Positions 19,462 to 28,638 are shown, numbered from the stretch's first letter. The stretch: DNA of 64,000 bases from Prostheceraeus crozeri (GCA_907163375.1 CAJQUW010005267.1:186001-250000); one strand, 5' to 3'. Program-made: numbers and translations. Notes: a model not told the origin generated them from the letters alone.

Positions 19462-22400
19462 TTACCTAGTCTCCTTACGGCGGAGATGGAGTTTGAAATA
19501 GGATCGTCCTTCATGAATCGGAATAAATTCACCATCGTCACCACGCAACTGAATTTCAATCTCATCAATAGCGGATGTAAAAATGGGGTAATAATCAATA
19601 TTGGACACTTCATACGACACCATTTCCCCCAATCGTTGTTTCTCTTCAATGGGATGAATTTTCAAGATTTGTTCACGTTGTCCTCCCACAATACTTTCCG
19701 CCACAATATTACAATAGACGATAATGTTGAAGGAATTGGGAGTTAGGCTGAGCGGAGAGAGTGTTGTCATCTGTGTATTGGGTCCATAATAGGATTGGGG
19801 TAGACCTATACGATAACTCAACGCTTCTCCAAAATCAATAAAGGCATGTTCCGCGGTTTTCACCGTCAAATAATGATCTTTCGAGAGAGAGAGGGATACA
19901 TCCGTCCACATCTGTAAATTCACTTGGAGTTTAGAAAAGAGTCCTTCCAAGGTATAACTCCCTTCGGGAATGCGGACACGATGAAACGAGGTAGAAATGT
20001 CCAGGGTGGGGTTGATGTAACCTTGCCGAATCATGTGGTCATAGATGTGCAACGGTTTCATGGTCTTGCTATAGAGATGAAGAAAAGGGCGAGGTGTGGG
20101 ATGTGTATTCACCATCACCGATTGAATATCTTGTTTTCCCACATCCACTCCCAACACCATACCATCCACTAGATAAAACATGTTTTCTTGCCAGCGTTCC
20201 ATCATGGTCGTCATGAGCTGTTGCATATCCTCACTGAACCATCCAATAAAGGAAGTCAATCTATCTTTACAGACTTTCAGGGTGGATCCTTCTTGATACG
20301 CGACAGCGGGTGAATACAATGTCTTATCAGAGAGTTTATCTCCAAACAAGTAGGATTGTAAACACGTATTGGCCAACAGCTCTTTCGATTCGTAAGCATA
20401 AGGGAAATAGGATTTCTGAAACAAGCGATCCAATTCCTTCCCTTTCCATGGGAAGAGGGTGTCGAGGGTGTGGTTCCATCCTTTGGCATAATCAAAGGTA
20501 TATTCCGGTAAACCATAGATGTGTAATGTCATCCCATGGGTGACATGTTTTGGACGTTGTTGATACCGACGGTAACTTGCAGAACAATGTTCCGGCGTTT
20601 CCGAGTGTATACAGGTTTGTTCATGATAGGTGAACATACCATATTCATGACTATGATTCAACATGTGTTGCCAGAGTTGTGGGGGATTGATTTTCAACCC
20701 ATACCCTTCCGCGATTTTAAAGTGAAGCACGTGAAAGACACCCACTGTTGTATACGTCACCCACACCATATCAGGCAAGGGGATGGCTTGATTGAAAGCT
20801 TGCACAAACGATTGAAGGGTATAATATTTCGTGGGTAAATTGAAGCGTAATGGACTAGGGAGATGAGATAGGGTATGAAAAATCTCAAAAGAGTCGCCAT
20901 GTTTGATGTTGAGAATATTGGGATGCTTCTTATCCTCGGTCTTATACTGTTGTGTCGGTTTTCCGTTTCGAAGCAAGACATGGGTCCCACTCAATGCATA
21001 GGGGACACTCTTCTTTTCAAAGAGAGCGTCCAATTCCATGGTTTGTTTCTGAAGGATAAAGGAGGGAACATGAATCGTGCTGAGGGGGATTTCCAAGATC
21101 CATTCTTCCCACACGTAGGTAGTCACTTCTTCTGTTTTGAATATCTCATAGGCTTTAGAGTGCCGGTCCATCTTGATTTCCATATCGTCCGTGCAATCGA
21201 TGGTCAGTTCATAATGATAGGACATGGATGTAATGGTCCATGTCATGGGGGCAGGGAAGATGGTATTCAAATAGGTTTCCAACGAATAATAACCTGTGGG
21301 GACGATAGAACTCCATGTCTTATCACTCTCTACATTCTTGTAATAAAACGATTCAGGTCTAGACACATAAAATAACAGTTTGTTCTCCTTGATGAATTGA
21401 CAAAGATCCGATGTCAACACAGTCACTTCTGCATTCACCCTATCTCGTTCACGAACGATCTCGTCAAGATTGTCAGTTCCTGCAGTGGGTTTGAATGCTT
21501 TCACCCTCCTTCTTAACGTAGCCAACCGTTCCTGTTTCACTTCAAAATCATGGAGAATAGTCCCATACATCTCCATCAAATCCACCAAACTATGATAGGC
21601 AAATATATTATACGTGTTGTAGATATGATACTTTTCCGTAGATGTGAAGGGAAGGGCATGTTGCCCCGTTTCATGCTGCATATCCGCACCACTGGCCAAT
21701 ACATTTTCTTTCCCATCTTTAGGATGGGAATGAACTAAATGATGAATGATGGGCCGTTTTGTACCTTGTTCCTTTTGAATCGATTGTCGAACATTTTTCA
21801 ATAAGACAGTATCAAACAATCGCTTCTTGGCTCCAAATCGTTTAGAGACTAAAACACCTTCCATCTTGTGTTGACGTAGAATGCGCATCATGTTGCGGTA
21901 CTTTGCATTCAGTGTGTTGATATAGGTAGGCAAGAAACGGGAGGTGACTAAATCAGGAGCATCAGCTATATGAAGGGTAGGATCGATCTTGTGTAACTGT
22001 GTATCAATCTTGTCATACAATTGATCAATACGGTTTCTGAACCATGATACATGTTTTTTCTTGGGATGTGGATACTTCGTTTCACGTTCTTTTGGGGTGA
22101 GTGGATTGAGAAACTCCACTGGGAAAATAAATTGATTTTTCATGGTGCGTGTTGGTAAAGCAATCCATTTTTTAGAGGCCAAATGTTGCATTCGGAAAAA
22201 GGTGTGTTGATACATTTTCACGGCTTTCATCAACGCTCTCAGTTTAGGAAGAAGGATGCGAAGATTATGAAACAGACCTATATGCCCTCTGGGAATAGGA
22301 GGAGCCTTTGCATTGCGTTTGAGAGAGCTCACAAAGGTATCGGTCCTCATCCACACAGCACGTGTCGTATCATCACTCAGGGGTTGTATATCCTGATAAG

Positions 22401-23307
22401 TCACTGGGGGAGCCATGGTAACAGTGGCTATTTTCTGCAATTCGGAGAGGATCCCATAATCCATCGCAGACAATGTATAACTGGAAGCATGCTTTACATG
22501 AAAGGACAATCTGTTGGATGAATGAAACACTAACTTCCCCACACCAAACCATTCTAATTGTTTGAATAAATTCAGCACTGAGATTTCATTTCCCAACATC
22601 CTTTCAATCCCATGTTTGGCAAAATGACAGCGGTGTAAGGGAATCACACTGAACCAATAGTCATGAGCGGGATATTTCTTTACGTCACATTCCTTTCGAT
22701 GAATGGAGAGTCGTGTATGGATCCGAACGACATCCGTCAACGATAAATGATAGACACATTTGTCCAATAAGAGTGAGGCCGCCAAATGAGGGGAAAACAC
22801 AAGGACGTAATGAAAGGCGGAGAATTCCTTGATTTGAAACAGGGAAAATGGGACAATGTCAATCACATAGACATCTGCTTCCTCTATGCCATTGCCTCCA
22901 TAATACAAGTAGGATGGATGTGTCGTGACAGTCATCATGTTGGAAATGGTGCGGCGTGTATATAATTCCAACGCTGTGATCATGGGGACTCGTTTCACTT
23001 CCTCATCGGATTCAAAAATGGTGTGACGACGGACCACATTGGTCCCTTCCATCGTATAATAAGGCAAATAGGCCTTCAAATCTTTCGTATCCACCATTTT
23101 CCCCACGGTAATATAACAATCTTCGGGAATCGTATCCACATTATTCACATACCCAAACTCTTTCAAGCCTACTTCCCATGTTTCTCCTTTAGGAATAAAA
23201 AGTGGATTTTCCAGTCGTGTAAAGAAATGATTGGCTTTATTGTCATACAAATGGGGTTGAGTATTACTCAACAAGTACACATGTTGTTCCTCATGCAGTT
23301 CCTGCAT
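19462..23307 (-). CDS. Giant penton-like minor capsid protein (1281 aa)
   Basis: Starts at ATG 23307 (MQELHEEQHVYLLSN). Residues about 10-75 (TQPHLYDNKANHFFTRL, PKGETWEVGLKEFGYV) are the N-terminal signature of the Polinton penton (PX) family, and the last about 90 residues (FNIIVYCNIVAESIVGG; DEIEIQLRGDDGEFIP; RSYFKLHLRR) are its C-terminal signature. The 1100 residues between are novel to me; they contain several YYSLETYLN/YYTLQSFVQ/SYTLEGLF-like phrases spaced a few hundred residues apart, suggesting internal repetition of a domain. Penton proteins are usually 250-500 aa, so this may be a multi-domain vertex or spike protein. No signal peptide or membrane segment is visible. Confidence 0.8.
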   Translation of the reverse strand: MQELHEEQHVYLLSNTQPHLYDNKANHFFTRLENPLFIPKGETWEVGLKEFGYVNNVDTIPEDCYITVGKMVDTKDLKAYLPYYTMEGTNVVRRHTIFESDEEVKRVPMITALELYTRRTISNMMTVTTHPSYLYYGGNGIEEADVYVIDIVPFSLFQIKEFSAFHYVLVFSPHLAASLLLDKCVYHLSLTDVVRIHTRLSIHRKECDVKKYPAHDYWFSVIPLHRCHFAKHGIERMLGNEISVLNLFKQLEWFGVGKLVFHSSNRLSFHVKHASSYTLSAMDYGILSELQKIATVTMAPPVTYQDIQPLSDDTTRAVWMRTDTFVSSLKRNAKAPPIPRGHIGLFHNLRILLPKLRALMKAVKMYQHTFFRMQHLASKKWIALPTRTMKNQFIFPVEFLNPLTPKERETKYPHPKKKHVSWFRNRIDQLYDKIDTQLHKIDPTLHIADAPDLVTSRFLPTYINTLNAKYRNMMRILRQHKMEGVLVSKRFGAKKRLFDTVLLKNVRQSIQKEQGTKRPIIHHLVHSHPKDGKENVLASGADMQHETGQHALPFTSTEKYHIYNTYNIFAYHSLVDLMEMYGTILHDFEVKQERLATLRRRVKAFKPTAGTDNLDEIVRERDRVNAEVTVLTSDLCQFIKENKLLFYVSRPESFYYKNVESDKTWSSIVPTGYYSLETYLNTIFPAPMTWTITSMSYHYELTIDCTDDMEIKMDRHSKAYEIFKTEEVTTYVWEEWILEIPLSTIHVPSFILQKQTMELDALFEKKSVPYALSGTHVLLRNGKPTQQYKTEDKKHPNILNIKHGDSFEIFHTLSHLPSPLRFNLPTKYYTLQSFVQAFNQAIPLPDMVWVTYTTVGVFHVLHFKIAEGYGLKINPPQLWQHMLNHSHEYGMFTYHEQTCIHSETPEHCSASYRRYQQRPKHVTHGMTLHIYGLPEYTFDYAKGWNHTLDTLFPWKGKELDRLFQKSYFPYAYESKELLANTCLQSYLFGDKLSDKTLYSPAVAYQEGSTLKVCKDRLTSFIGWFSEDMQQLMTTMMERWQENMFYLVDGMVLGVDVGKQDIQSVMVNTHPTPRPFLHLYSKTMKPLHIYDHMIRQGYINPTLDISTSFHRVRIPEGSYTLEGLFSKLQVNLQMWTDVSLSLSKDHYLTVKTAEHAFIDFGEALSYRIGLPQSYYGPNTQMTTLSPLSLTPNSFNIIVYCNIVAESIVGGQREQILKIHPIEEKQRLGEMVSYEVSNIDYYPIFTSAIDEIEIQLRGDDGEFIPIHEGRSYFKLHLRRKETR
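19464..19470 (-). promoter_or_regulatory. TAAG-type motif variant (ACTAGGT)
   Basis: 27 nt before the TTG that opens the 302-aa penton-like frame; continues as AATTATG. Overlaps the end of the 1281-aa gene. Confidence 0.45.
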
Positions 23308-23316
23308 GATTACAAA

Positions 23317-24570
23317 TCAATAGCGGCGTACATTACCTAGAGGTTCTAAGTCTGTCACCCATGAGTTCATCGAGGCCGGATATCCTTGCCAGTGCACAAA
23401 ATATTCTGGTCGTCCATTCCGACGTCGGGTCTTGAGCACTTTGTCCACTTGATAGACTTCTTCCTCCCGATGAATCACTTGTAATTCCTGAGCATAAAAG
23501 GATCCTTTGATCTCTTCTCCACTCAAGTCTTTGATCTTGTACATTTTGGTACCATGAGGGTTCTTGAGAATGTTGGAGACAATGAACTCTTCCGTCGACC
23601 AATTCGCTTCATACCCTCGTCCAAACGTTCCTTTATCACGTGAAATACGTACCCGTGCTCCCACAGGGATAGACTTTCTGGGGACTGCAACCTTTTTATA
23701 GTTTTGTCGGAGACGTTTCGCATTGTTTCGTTTCACTTCCTCGGTATTGGAGGCATTCACATCCATCGGGGTGAAACCTGTGGATGAATGGGTGCTGTGA
23801 TTGTATGCATACATGACATCTGCGATATAATCCACCCAATTCTTGTCATTGGTGGCTGTAAAGATACGTTCCAATTTATTCTTGACAGTCCGGTTCAAGC
23901 GTTCGACATGAGCACATTTATAGGGACTGTAGATGGAAAACAATTCAATAGCGTGCTTGTCCAAGACGTCTTTTACCGGTCGGTTATAAAATTCACGACC
24001 TTGATCCGTTTGCAGTCGTTGCGGGGTGGGAATGGTTGCGAAAATGGCTTCTAAAACCCCCGACACTTCTTTGGCACTCTTGGTCTTGAGAGGGAATGCC
24101 CAGGCTTTGCGTGTAAAGATGTCCATGACCATGAGAATATACTTGTAGCCACGATTATGCTGTGCATACTTTTGATAATCGACAATATCCGCTTGAAATT
24201 GAATTTGCGGACCGCGTACACGATACGGGTGCAAGGGTTTAATACGATGCAATCGAGATTTGTGAAGGGTGTAGGTCGGTTGACGCATTAACCATTGTTT
24301 GACTTTTGTTTTTGAATAATGTGAAGCAGCAGCAAGTGCATTGACGCTTCCGTAGCCAGCGGGATGTTTGGGATTGTAATAAATCTTGTGCAACACCTCC
24401 TCCATCGACACAATCTGCTTGGTATTGACGTGGGGGTTGAAGATAGGCGGTATTCCCGTTGGAACAACAATTAAAGCTCGCCGTGATGGTGTACTGTGTC
24501 TCTGCGCTGTCGTCTGCGTTGCCTTGGCCGCAACAACGTCCAAAGATACGCGATAAGAATGAGGAGGCAA
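23317..24570 (-). CDS. Integrase (rve) with C-terminal chromodomain
   Basis: Inserts the element into chromosomes. The DDE catalytic triad is in QFQADIVD, RLQTDQGREF and HVERLNRTVK. An N-terminal YYNPKHPAGYGSVNALAAA region is typical for Polinton integrases. The C-terminus (about 365-405, YQVDKVLKTRRRNGRPEYFV then HWQGY) is a chromodomain that may steer integration to modified chromatin. The open frame starts with TTG at 24570 directly after the ATPase stop and has no ATG until 24405 (MEEVLHK), which I favour as the start (362 aa) because homology begins there. Nothing interrupts the catalytic core. Confidence 0.93.
   Translation of the reverse strand: MPPHSYRVSLDVVAAKATQTTAQRHSTPSRRALIVVPTGIPPIFNPHVNTKQIVSMEEVLHKIYYNPKHPAGYGSVNALAAASHYSKTKVKQWLMRQPTYTLHKSRLHRIKPLHPYRVRGPQIQFQADIVDYQKYAQHNRGYKYILMVMDIFTRKAWAFPLKTKSAKEVSGVLEAIFATIPTPQRLQTDQGREFYNRPVKDVLDKHAIELFSIYSPYKCAHVERLNRTVKNKLERIFTATNDKNWVDYIADVMYAYNHSTHSSTGFTPMDVNASNTEEVKRNNAKRLRQNYKKVAVPRKSIPVGARVRISRDKGTFGRGYEANWSTEEFIVSNILKNPHGTKMYKIKDLSGEEIKGSFYAQELQVIHREEEVYQVDKVLKTRRRNGRPEYFVHWQGYPASMNSWVTDLEPLGNVRRY
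23333..23340 (-). promoter_or_regulatory. TAAG-type motif variant (CTAGGTAA) before the giant penton gene
   Basis: 26 nt upstream of ATG 23307, inside the last codons of the integrase gene. Confidence 0.45.
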
Positions 24571-24592
24571 TTGGCGCGGCTGCCGTTGCCAT
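24239..24592 (-). CDS. Possible small ORF at the ATPase/integrase junction
   Basis: 117 codons from an ATG that overlaps the ATPase stop codon (TAATG at 24594..24590), a configuration suited to termination-reinitiation. The first about 60 residues are Ala/Ser/Cys-rich (SFLSRIFGRCCGQG); the remainder overlaps conserved integrase codons in another frame. It may be a real small protein, a frameshifted integrase leader or chance. Confidence 0.25.
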   Translation of the reverse strand: MATAAAPIASSFLSRIFGRCCGQGNADDSAETQYTITASFNCCSNGNTAYLQPPRQYQADCVDGGGVAQDLLQSQTSRWLRKRQCTCCCFTLFKNKSQTMVNASTDLHPSQISIASY

Positions 24593-25830
24593 TACCTGAA
24601 TGGTGAGCCATAGGATCCCAATTCAAGAACTCCTTTTTTACTTAAACGAGTATTGATGGATGATTTCAAGGGAGAACGCTTCGTCTTGGGAGAGGTGACA
24701 ACCGAAGGTTTGACGACTTTCCCTTTCGATCGCTTGAGGACGGGTGGATCTGCGACGTGCGTGAGCGGAGGTTTTGCGGCGTGCGTGAGCGGAGGTTTTG
24801 TGGTGTGCGTGAGCGGAGGTTTTGTGGTGTGCGTGAGCGGAGGTTTTGCGGTGTGCGTGAGCAGAGGTTTTTCCATTCGCTTCCCATGATCATTGTCCAA
24901 ATTGAAAAATTGGCGACGAAATTTATCGAACAAATACAACCGGGCGTTCCATGCAGCGATATCATTGGCGGAAGGACGGTGACGCACAATATCTCGTGCA
25001 ATACGGTCAAGATGGGCTTGCTGAGGAGTCATCATCATGGTTCTCACCCTCTGATCTTCCGCTTGACGTTGCAACATGGTCGACATCAGTTGGGTACTGT
25101 CACCACCACCGCCCATTTGCTGTCCGCCACCGGTGTGTTCATTCATGTCAGATTTGGGAACCACCACTAATTCACTAAAGTCCATTTTCGTTTTATTGGG
25201 TCTTTTGCTTAACTTAAACACAATCATCGGTGGATTAAATAAGTTGGTGCGAAATCGGTACTCAAACGGACAATTTGTAGTGAAATCAATAAAGAGGTAG
25301 GCATAATTCCCATACTTTTGAACCAATGTCGTTAAAATATCATGCACGACGCTCATATTGCCTTTCGGGAGCATTTTCCCCATGAATTGAGCCAATTGTT
25401 GTTGATTTCTCGGATTATTGAACGCGACCAAATAATGGACATTGCCATTACGCATACGTTGTTCTTTATCACCATACAAATACTGTGTGATTTGCACTGC
25501 GAAAAACCGTTTATGATGAGATCCTCTTAAAAATAAGCCCGTCACAGTTTCATTGTTTTGAGATTCCTGTTGTAAATCATCGAGAACAATTAAATCATTT
25601 TCTTGCAATTGATCAAAATCATCTTGGGTAGGGACACCCATTTTCAAGATCACCTCTTGTAACTCTTTATGAAATGGACTTTCTATCCCATAATACCACC
25701 AGACTTTACGAATGGGCTTTTTAAATAAAGTATGACGGTTCTTGATCATATTCGCCACAAACGTGGACTTTCCCGATTTACTAGGACCCGAGACAATCAT
25801 GGATGAGTCATTCTCTAAACGGAAATCCAT
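24592..25830 (-). CDS. DNA-packaging ATPase (A32/FtsK-HerA type)
   Basis: 412 aa. Walker A is GPSKSGKST (about 14-22) and Walker B is LIVLDDLQ (about 80-87), followed by the QITQYLYG sensor-like block, as in Polinton and virophage packaging ATPases that push DNA into preformed capsids. Downstream of the core the tail is low-complexity: a Gly-rich segment, then five 8-residue PPLTHTTK-like repeats encoded by a 24-bp tandem DNA repeat at about 24752..24873, then a Lys-rich end. The TAAG motif upstream is at 51 nt, further than usual. Confidence 0.9.
   Translation of the reverse strand: MDFRLENDSSMIVSGPSKSGKSTFVANMIKNRHTLFKKPIRKVWWYYGIESPFHKELQEVILKMGVPTQDDFDQLQENDLIVLDDLQQESQNNETVTGLFLRGSHHKRFFAVQITQYLYGDKEQRMRNGNVHYLVAFNNPRNQQQLAQFMGKMLPKGNMSVVHDILTTLVQKYGNYAYLFIDFTTNCPFEYRFRTNLFNPPMIVFKLSKRPNKTKMDFSELVVVPKSDMNEHTGGGQQMGGGGDSTQLMSTMLQRQAEDQRVRTMMMTPQQAHLDRIARDIVRHRPSANDIAAWNARLYLFDKFRRQFFNLDNDHGKRMEKPLLTHTAKPPLTHTTKPPLTHTTKPPLTHAAKPPLTHVADPPVLKRSKGKVVKPSVVTSPKTKRSPLKSSINTRLSKKGVLELGSYGSPFR
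24752..24873 (-). repeat. 24-bp tandem repeat inside the ATPase gene
   Basis: Five in-frame copies encode the proline-threonine-histidine repeats of the ATPase tail. Copies differ by few bases, indicating recent expansion. Confidence 0.8.
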
Positions 25831-25880
25831 CTTGTCAAATCATAAAAGTCAGACATATATTCCATGCATCATGTATTAAA

Positions 25881-25890
25881 CATAACTTAA
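25881..25890 (-). promoter_or_regulatory. TAAG-type motif (TTTAAGTTAT) before the ATPase gene
   Basis: Overlaps the stop codon of the upstream 510-aa gene, 51 nt from ATG 25830. Confidence 0.5.
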
Positions 25891-27419
25891 AATTGTTTCC
25901 AAAACATAGAATCATTTCCAGAATAAAGAAGAGGTGGAATAAAACGTCCACGTGTACATGTCTTAAAGAGTGAGTTTTCAAGAGCAGTCACCATTTCACT
26001 CATCAATGTCCTTTCCATGTCATGGGTAAGAGGATTCATATTGTACCGTGCAAATGCTTCCTTCAACATGTTGGGAAAGGCGCGACGATGGATTTCGTAG
26101 GCACTACGCACAATGAAATAATGTTCAATATAGTTCAACACAGACCACTTCTCATTGACACACTGTCCTGCTTTGTACCATGAGGATGACACATACCACT
26201 GACTCTCCTGTTTGTGTTCCACCATATCCTTGAACATTTCGAGGAATCGATTGATCCATTTCTCGGCTTGTATTTGATCACCGTCAAAGATATGCAGCGC
26301 GTGTGACTCTTCCCGGATGCGAATGTACACACCGAGTGCTTGCGCCTTGGCATAATCCGTCCGCATCGTCCTCCAATCCTCCTCTTCCGTGGGTTGAGCA
26401 CTCCACCTCTGAGAAAGCATGTTTGTCATCTCATCCTCCTTTTGTTTCATAAGTGCAATACTGTCCTCTAATTGGGAGAGATGATCGAGATCATCATTTA
26501 TAAAGTGTTTGAGTTCCTCCCAATCAATATCCTGTTTAGATTGCACCATATGTATCAGATCAAATAAACCACTGGAGGGAATGTGTGCCTTCTTTATATC
26601 GAGTGTCAGCTTTGTCTTCTTCTTCTTCTTCTTTTCCTCCACCACTGTGCTCTGACCTTCCTCCACCTGTTTGATACGGACTTGGATTTGATCCACAGTA
26701 AAACACAGTTTCAGAGTCTTTGTCTGTGGATTATAGTATATGCCTGTGGCGCGGAAGATGGTATTTGCTTGAAGGAAGGTATTCGCCTTGAGATTGGCAA
26801 GAAGATGTCCAATAGTGGCCAAACTAACCTTCTTGTTCTTTCCATTCTCCTTCATCAGGAAGATGGGCGTGTCCTGCTTCAGCTTCATAAAGACACTGTC
26901 GTAGGCCGATTTCTTGTGTACATAACCGAGACAGGAGATAAAGTTGTAGGCAGATTCGGGTTGGACTTGTTTGTAGAGGGATTGTATCGCATCTTCCAAC
27001 GTCTCCAGATCGCGTGAGACGGCTTGAGAAATGGTGAAGAGGGAGGTGAGTTGATCGGAACCGTACCCACTGTTATTGTACGTTTGTGCACGCCATCCAT
27101 AAAATCCCGTGGCAAACACGAGTTTTGAAATGTCTCGTCGTGATTGCCAATCCATCGCATCCATTGTCACATTCTCTCCGCGAATGGGATAATATCCAGT
27201 GTTATTCCATTTCTTGCCCAATACCAGACGTGTGATGGGCAGAGGCTCCAACTGTGGTTGTGCCTTGGTAAGATAGTTCTTCTCGGCTTTCCCATTCGTA
27301 TGGAAATAGGGCTCCGTCGCTTCAACAAAGACTGGCTTCGATGTCGGTGTATCTGACGAATACGTGACTTTCACCTTCTTCGCGAGAGGAGCTTCCAACG
27401 TGTTCGTACGTTTACCCAT
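25887..27419 (-). CDS. Unrecognised 510-aa protein with early-class promoter
   Basis: I do not recognise the family. The N-terminus carries a likely nuclear signal (PLAKKVKV). The middle has a beta-rich stretch (FRATGIYYNPQTKTLKLCFTV) followed by a Lys run (KKKKKKTK, about 262-270); the C-terminal half is helical with acidic coiled-coil-like segments. No membrane span. It is one of few - strand genes with a TATA box (27451..27458) and the GAGCAC/CCAAT block seen in the TIRs, so it is likely expressed with the polymerase. A DNA-binding or replication role is possible but only an inference from promoter class and nuclear signal. Confidence 0.6.
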   Translation of the reverse strand: MGKRTNTLEAPLAKKVKVTYSSDTPTSKPVFVEATEPYFHTNGKAEKNYLTKAQPQLEPLPITRLVLGKKWNNTGYYPIRGENVTMDAMDWQSRRDISKLVFATGFYGWRAQTYNNSGYGSDQLTSLFTISQAVSRDLETLEDAIQSLYKQVQPESAYNFISCLGYVHKKSAYDSVFMKLKQDTPIFLMKENGKNKKVSLATIGHLLANLKANTFLQANTIFRATGIYYNPQTKTLKLCFTVDQIQVRIKQVEEGQSTVVEEKKKKKKTKLTLDIKKAHIPSSGLFDLIHMVQSKQDIDWEELKHFINDDLDHLSQLEDSIALMKQKEDEMTNMLSQRWSAQPTEEEDWRTMRTDYAKAQALGVYIRIREESHALHIFDGDQIQAEKWINRFLEMFKDMVEHKQESQWYVSSSWYKAGQCVNEKWSVLNYIEHYFIVRSAYEIHRRAFPNMLKEAFARYNMNPLTHDMERTLMSEMVTALENSLFKTCTRGRFIPPLLYSGNDSMFWKQF

Positions 27420-27450
27420 GACTGAATGAAAATGACTGAAATGGCTCAGT

Positions 27451-27528
27451 TTATATAGAGTTGAGCGTGGGAAAATTTCTTCTCATTGGTTGACGCCCAC
27501 GCCTACAAGTGCTCTGATTGGTGCTCCG
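27451..27528 (-). promoter_or_regulatory. Early-class promoter of the 510-aa gene
   Basis: TATATAAA on the - strand at 27451..27458, then GGAGCACCAATCAGAGCAC (27510..27528), the same CCAAT-in-GAGCAC block as in both TIRs, with a GGCGTGGGCG word between. Confidence 0.6.
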
Positions 27529-27534
27529 TCAAAT

Positions 27535-27930
27535 TCACGATGAATCATTCATTTTTGGTGGTGTACGGGGCTTGTCCCTTTTTGTAGGTCAAATTCACGA
27601 GATAACGCTTGATTTCATGGGAATTTGCTGAGTCATTTTACGATAACATCGGTCGATTTGGTGTGGAAAAGGACCTCAGAATTCTCGATAAATCACCTGA
27701 TTTTACGAGGATTTGTAACAGAGTGTGTTCTTCAAAGTCACAGTGAATCGATTGATATCATGGGAAAATAACACATCAAATCCGTAGTATTTTTAACGAT
27801 GTCATGGGAAAATCATCCTTTAAATCTTCGGTATATCGTTTGATTTCATAGGAATTTTACTGTGTGAACGTGACTTATTCACACTCTTCGATAAATCGTT
27901 CGATTTCATGGGAATTTCATTGTGCGGTTT
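27535..27930. repeat. Degenerate repeat cluster (GATAAATCGTTTGATTTCAT type)
   Basis: About seven or eight imperfect units, spaced roughly 45-60 bp, share a GATAAATCG-N-TGATTTCATGGGAATTT core (clear at 27601, 27690, 27745, 27795, 27830 and 27890). The last copies run into the 3' end of the 120-aa gene and encode its repeated tail. It may be an enhancer, replication-linked array or satellite expansion; no gene lies within 27530..27819. Confidence 0.7.
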
Positions 27931-28182
27931 GGTGGGGTTGAGTATAGGCGTTTTGGACACATCATAATTGACGACTTCCACATCGAGTAAGGGTTTTCCA
28001 CTCTCTTTACGTTTTTTGATATCTTTCATCATTTTTCGACCAGATAAGAGGGTAACCAAAATGAATATGACGAGTGTAAAGAATTGTGATAGGGTTTCTT
28101 TGAATGAACCAATGAGTGAACATTTTAAATCTCCTCCGTTGGCTGTTGAAAGTGTGTTCACTATGGATTGAACATTGTCCAT
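27820..28182 (-). CDS. Small single-pass membrane protein
   Basis: 120 aa. Residues about 33-47 (QFFTLVIFILVTLLSG) form one hydrophobic helix, followed by a basic stretch (KKRK) and a hydrophilic tail, so the C-terminus probably faces the cytosol. The tail contains two near-copies of (N/S)(E/K)IPMKSND, encoded by the repeat cluster at the 3' end. No family recognised. An ACTAAGT motif is 32 nt upstream. Confidence 0.6.
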   Translation of the reverse strand: MDNVQSIVNTLSTANGGDLKCSLIGSFKETLSQFFTLVIFILVTLLSGRKMMKDIKKRKESGKPLLDVEVVNYDVSKTPILNPTKPHNEIPMKSNDLSKSVNKSRSHSKIPMKSNDIPKI

Positions 28183-28213
28183 GATGATAGTGTTGATGAC
28201 GTGGGTATGGTTT

Positions 28214-28220
28214 ACTTAGT
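28214..28220 (-). promoter_or_regulatory. TAAG-type motif (ACTAAGT)
   Basis: Contains the stop codon of the upstream 131-aa gene and lies 32 nt before ATG 28182. Confidence 0.55.
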
Positions 28221-28611
28221 GTTTGGAGCCGATCGATGCATGTAAGGCTTGTTTGAAAGCTGCTGGATTATCGTGATATGCCATGGCATAGGCTTGTGCG
28301 AAGGGGATTTGTTTCTTGTTAAATTTCCGTTTTTGGCCCAAGTATTTGCGAGTTTGAGGGGGTGGTTTCACAAATTTGCGGAGAATGCCTTTGTAAGATT
28401 GAATAAACTCATGCTGTAAAGGTGTTAATTTCCCTGGATTCTCTCGCATTCTGCTCATGAGTGCTTGCATATCCTTGACATATTCCTCAGGCAATTGATC
28501 GACATGACGGTTAATTTTCTTTTTCGAGCATCCTATCCCTGAACTTAGGGATTTCAGTACATTGGTAAAGTCCTGACGTCGACTTGAACATGATTCACAC
28601 TGACACGTCAT
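28216..28611 (-). CDS. Unrecognised 131-aa protein with N-terminal cysteines
   Basis: The start MTCQCESCSS has a CxCxxC cluster that may bind metal. The rest is helical and basic (PPPQTRKYLGQKRKF) and ends in an Ala/His-rich helix. No family is recognised. It belongs to the - strand series of compact genes separated by 30-40 bp, each with a TAAG-type motif. Start ATG 28611 follows the motif by 28 nt. Confidence 0.6.
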   Translation of the reverse strand: MTCQCESCSSRRQDFTNVLKSLSSGIGCSKKKINRHVDQLPEEYVKDMQALMSRMRENPGKLTPLQHEFIQSYKGILRKFVKPPPQTRKYLGQKRKFNKKQIPFAQAYAMAYHDNPAAFKQALHASIGSKH

Positions 28612-28638
28612 TCTTGTCTATCATCCTCTATCCCACAT

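Noticed and set aside
19225..23340. Several + strand frames of 60-166 codons across the penton genes
   Set aside because: Shadows of the intact - strand genes; no motifs or motif-led starts.
27535..27930. CRISPR-like reading of the spaced repeats
   Set aside because: Units are degenerate, spacing varies, and the context is a eukaryotic mobile element without cas genes.
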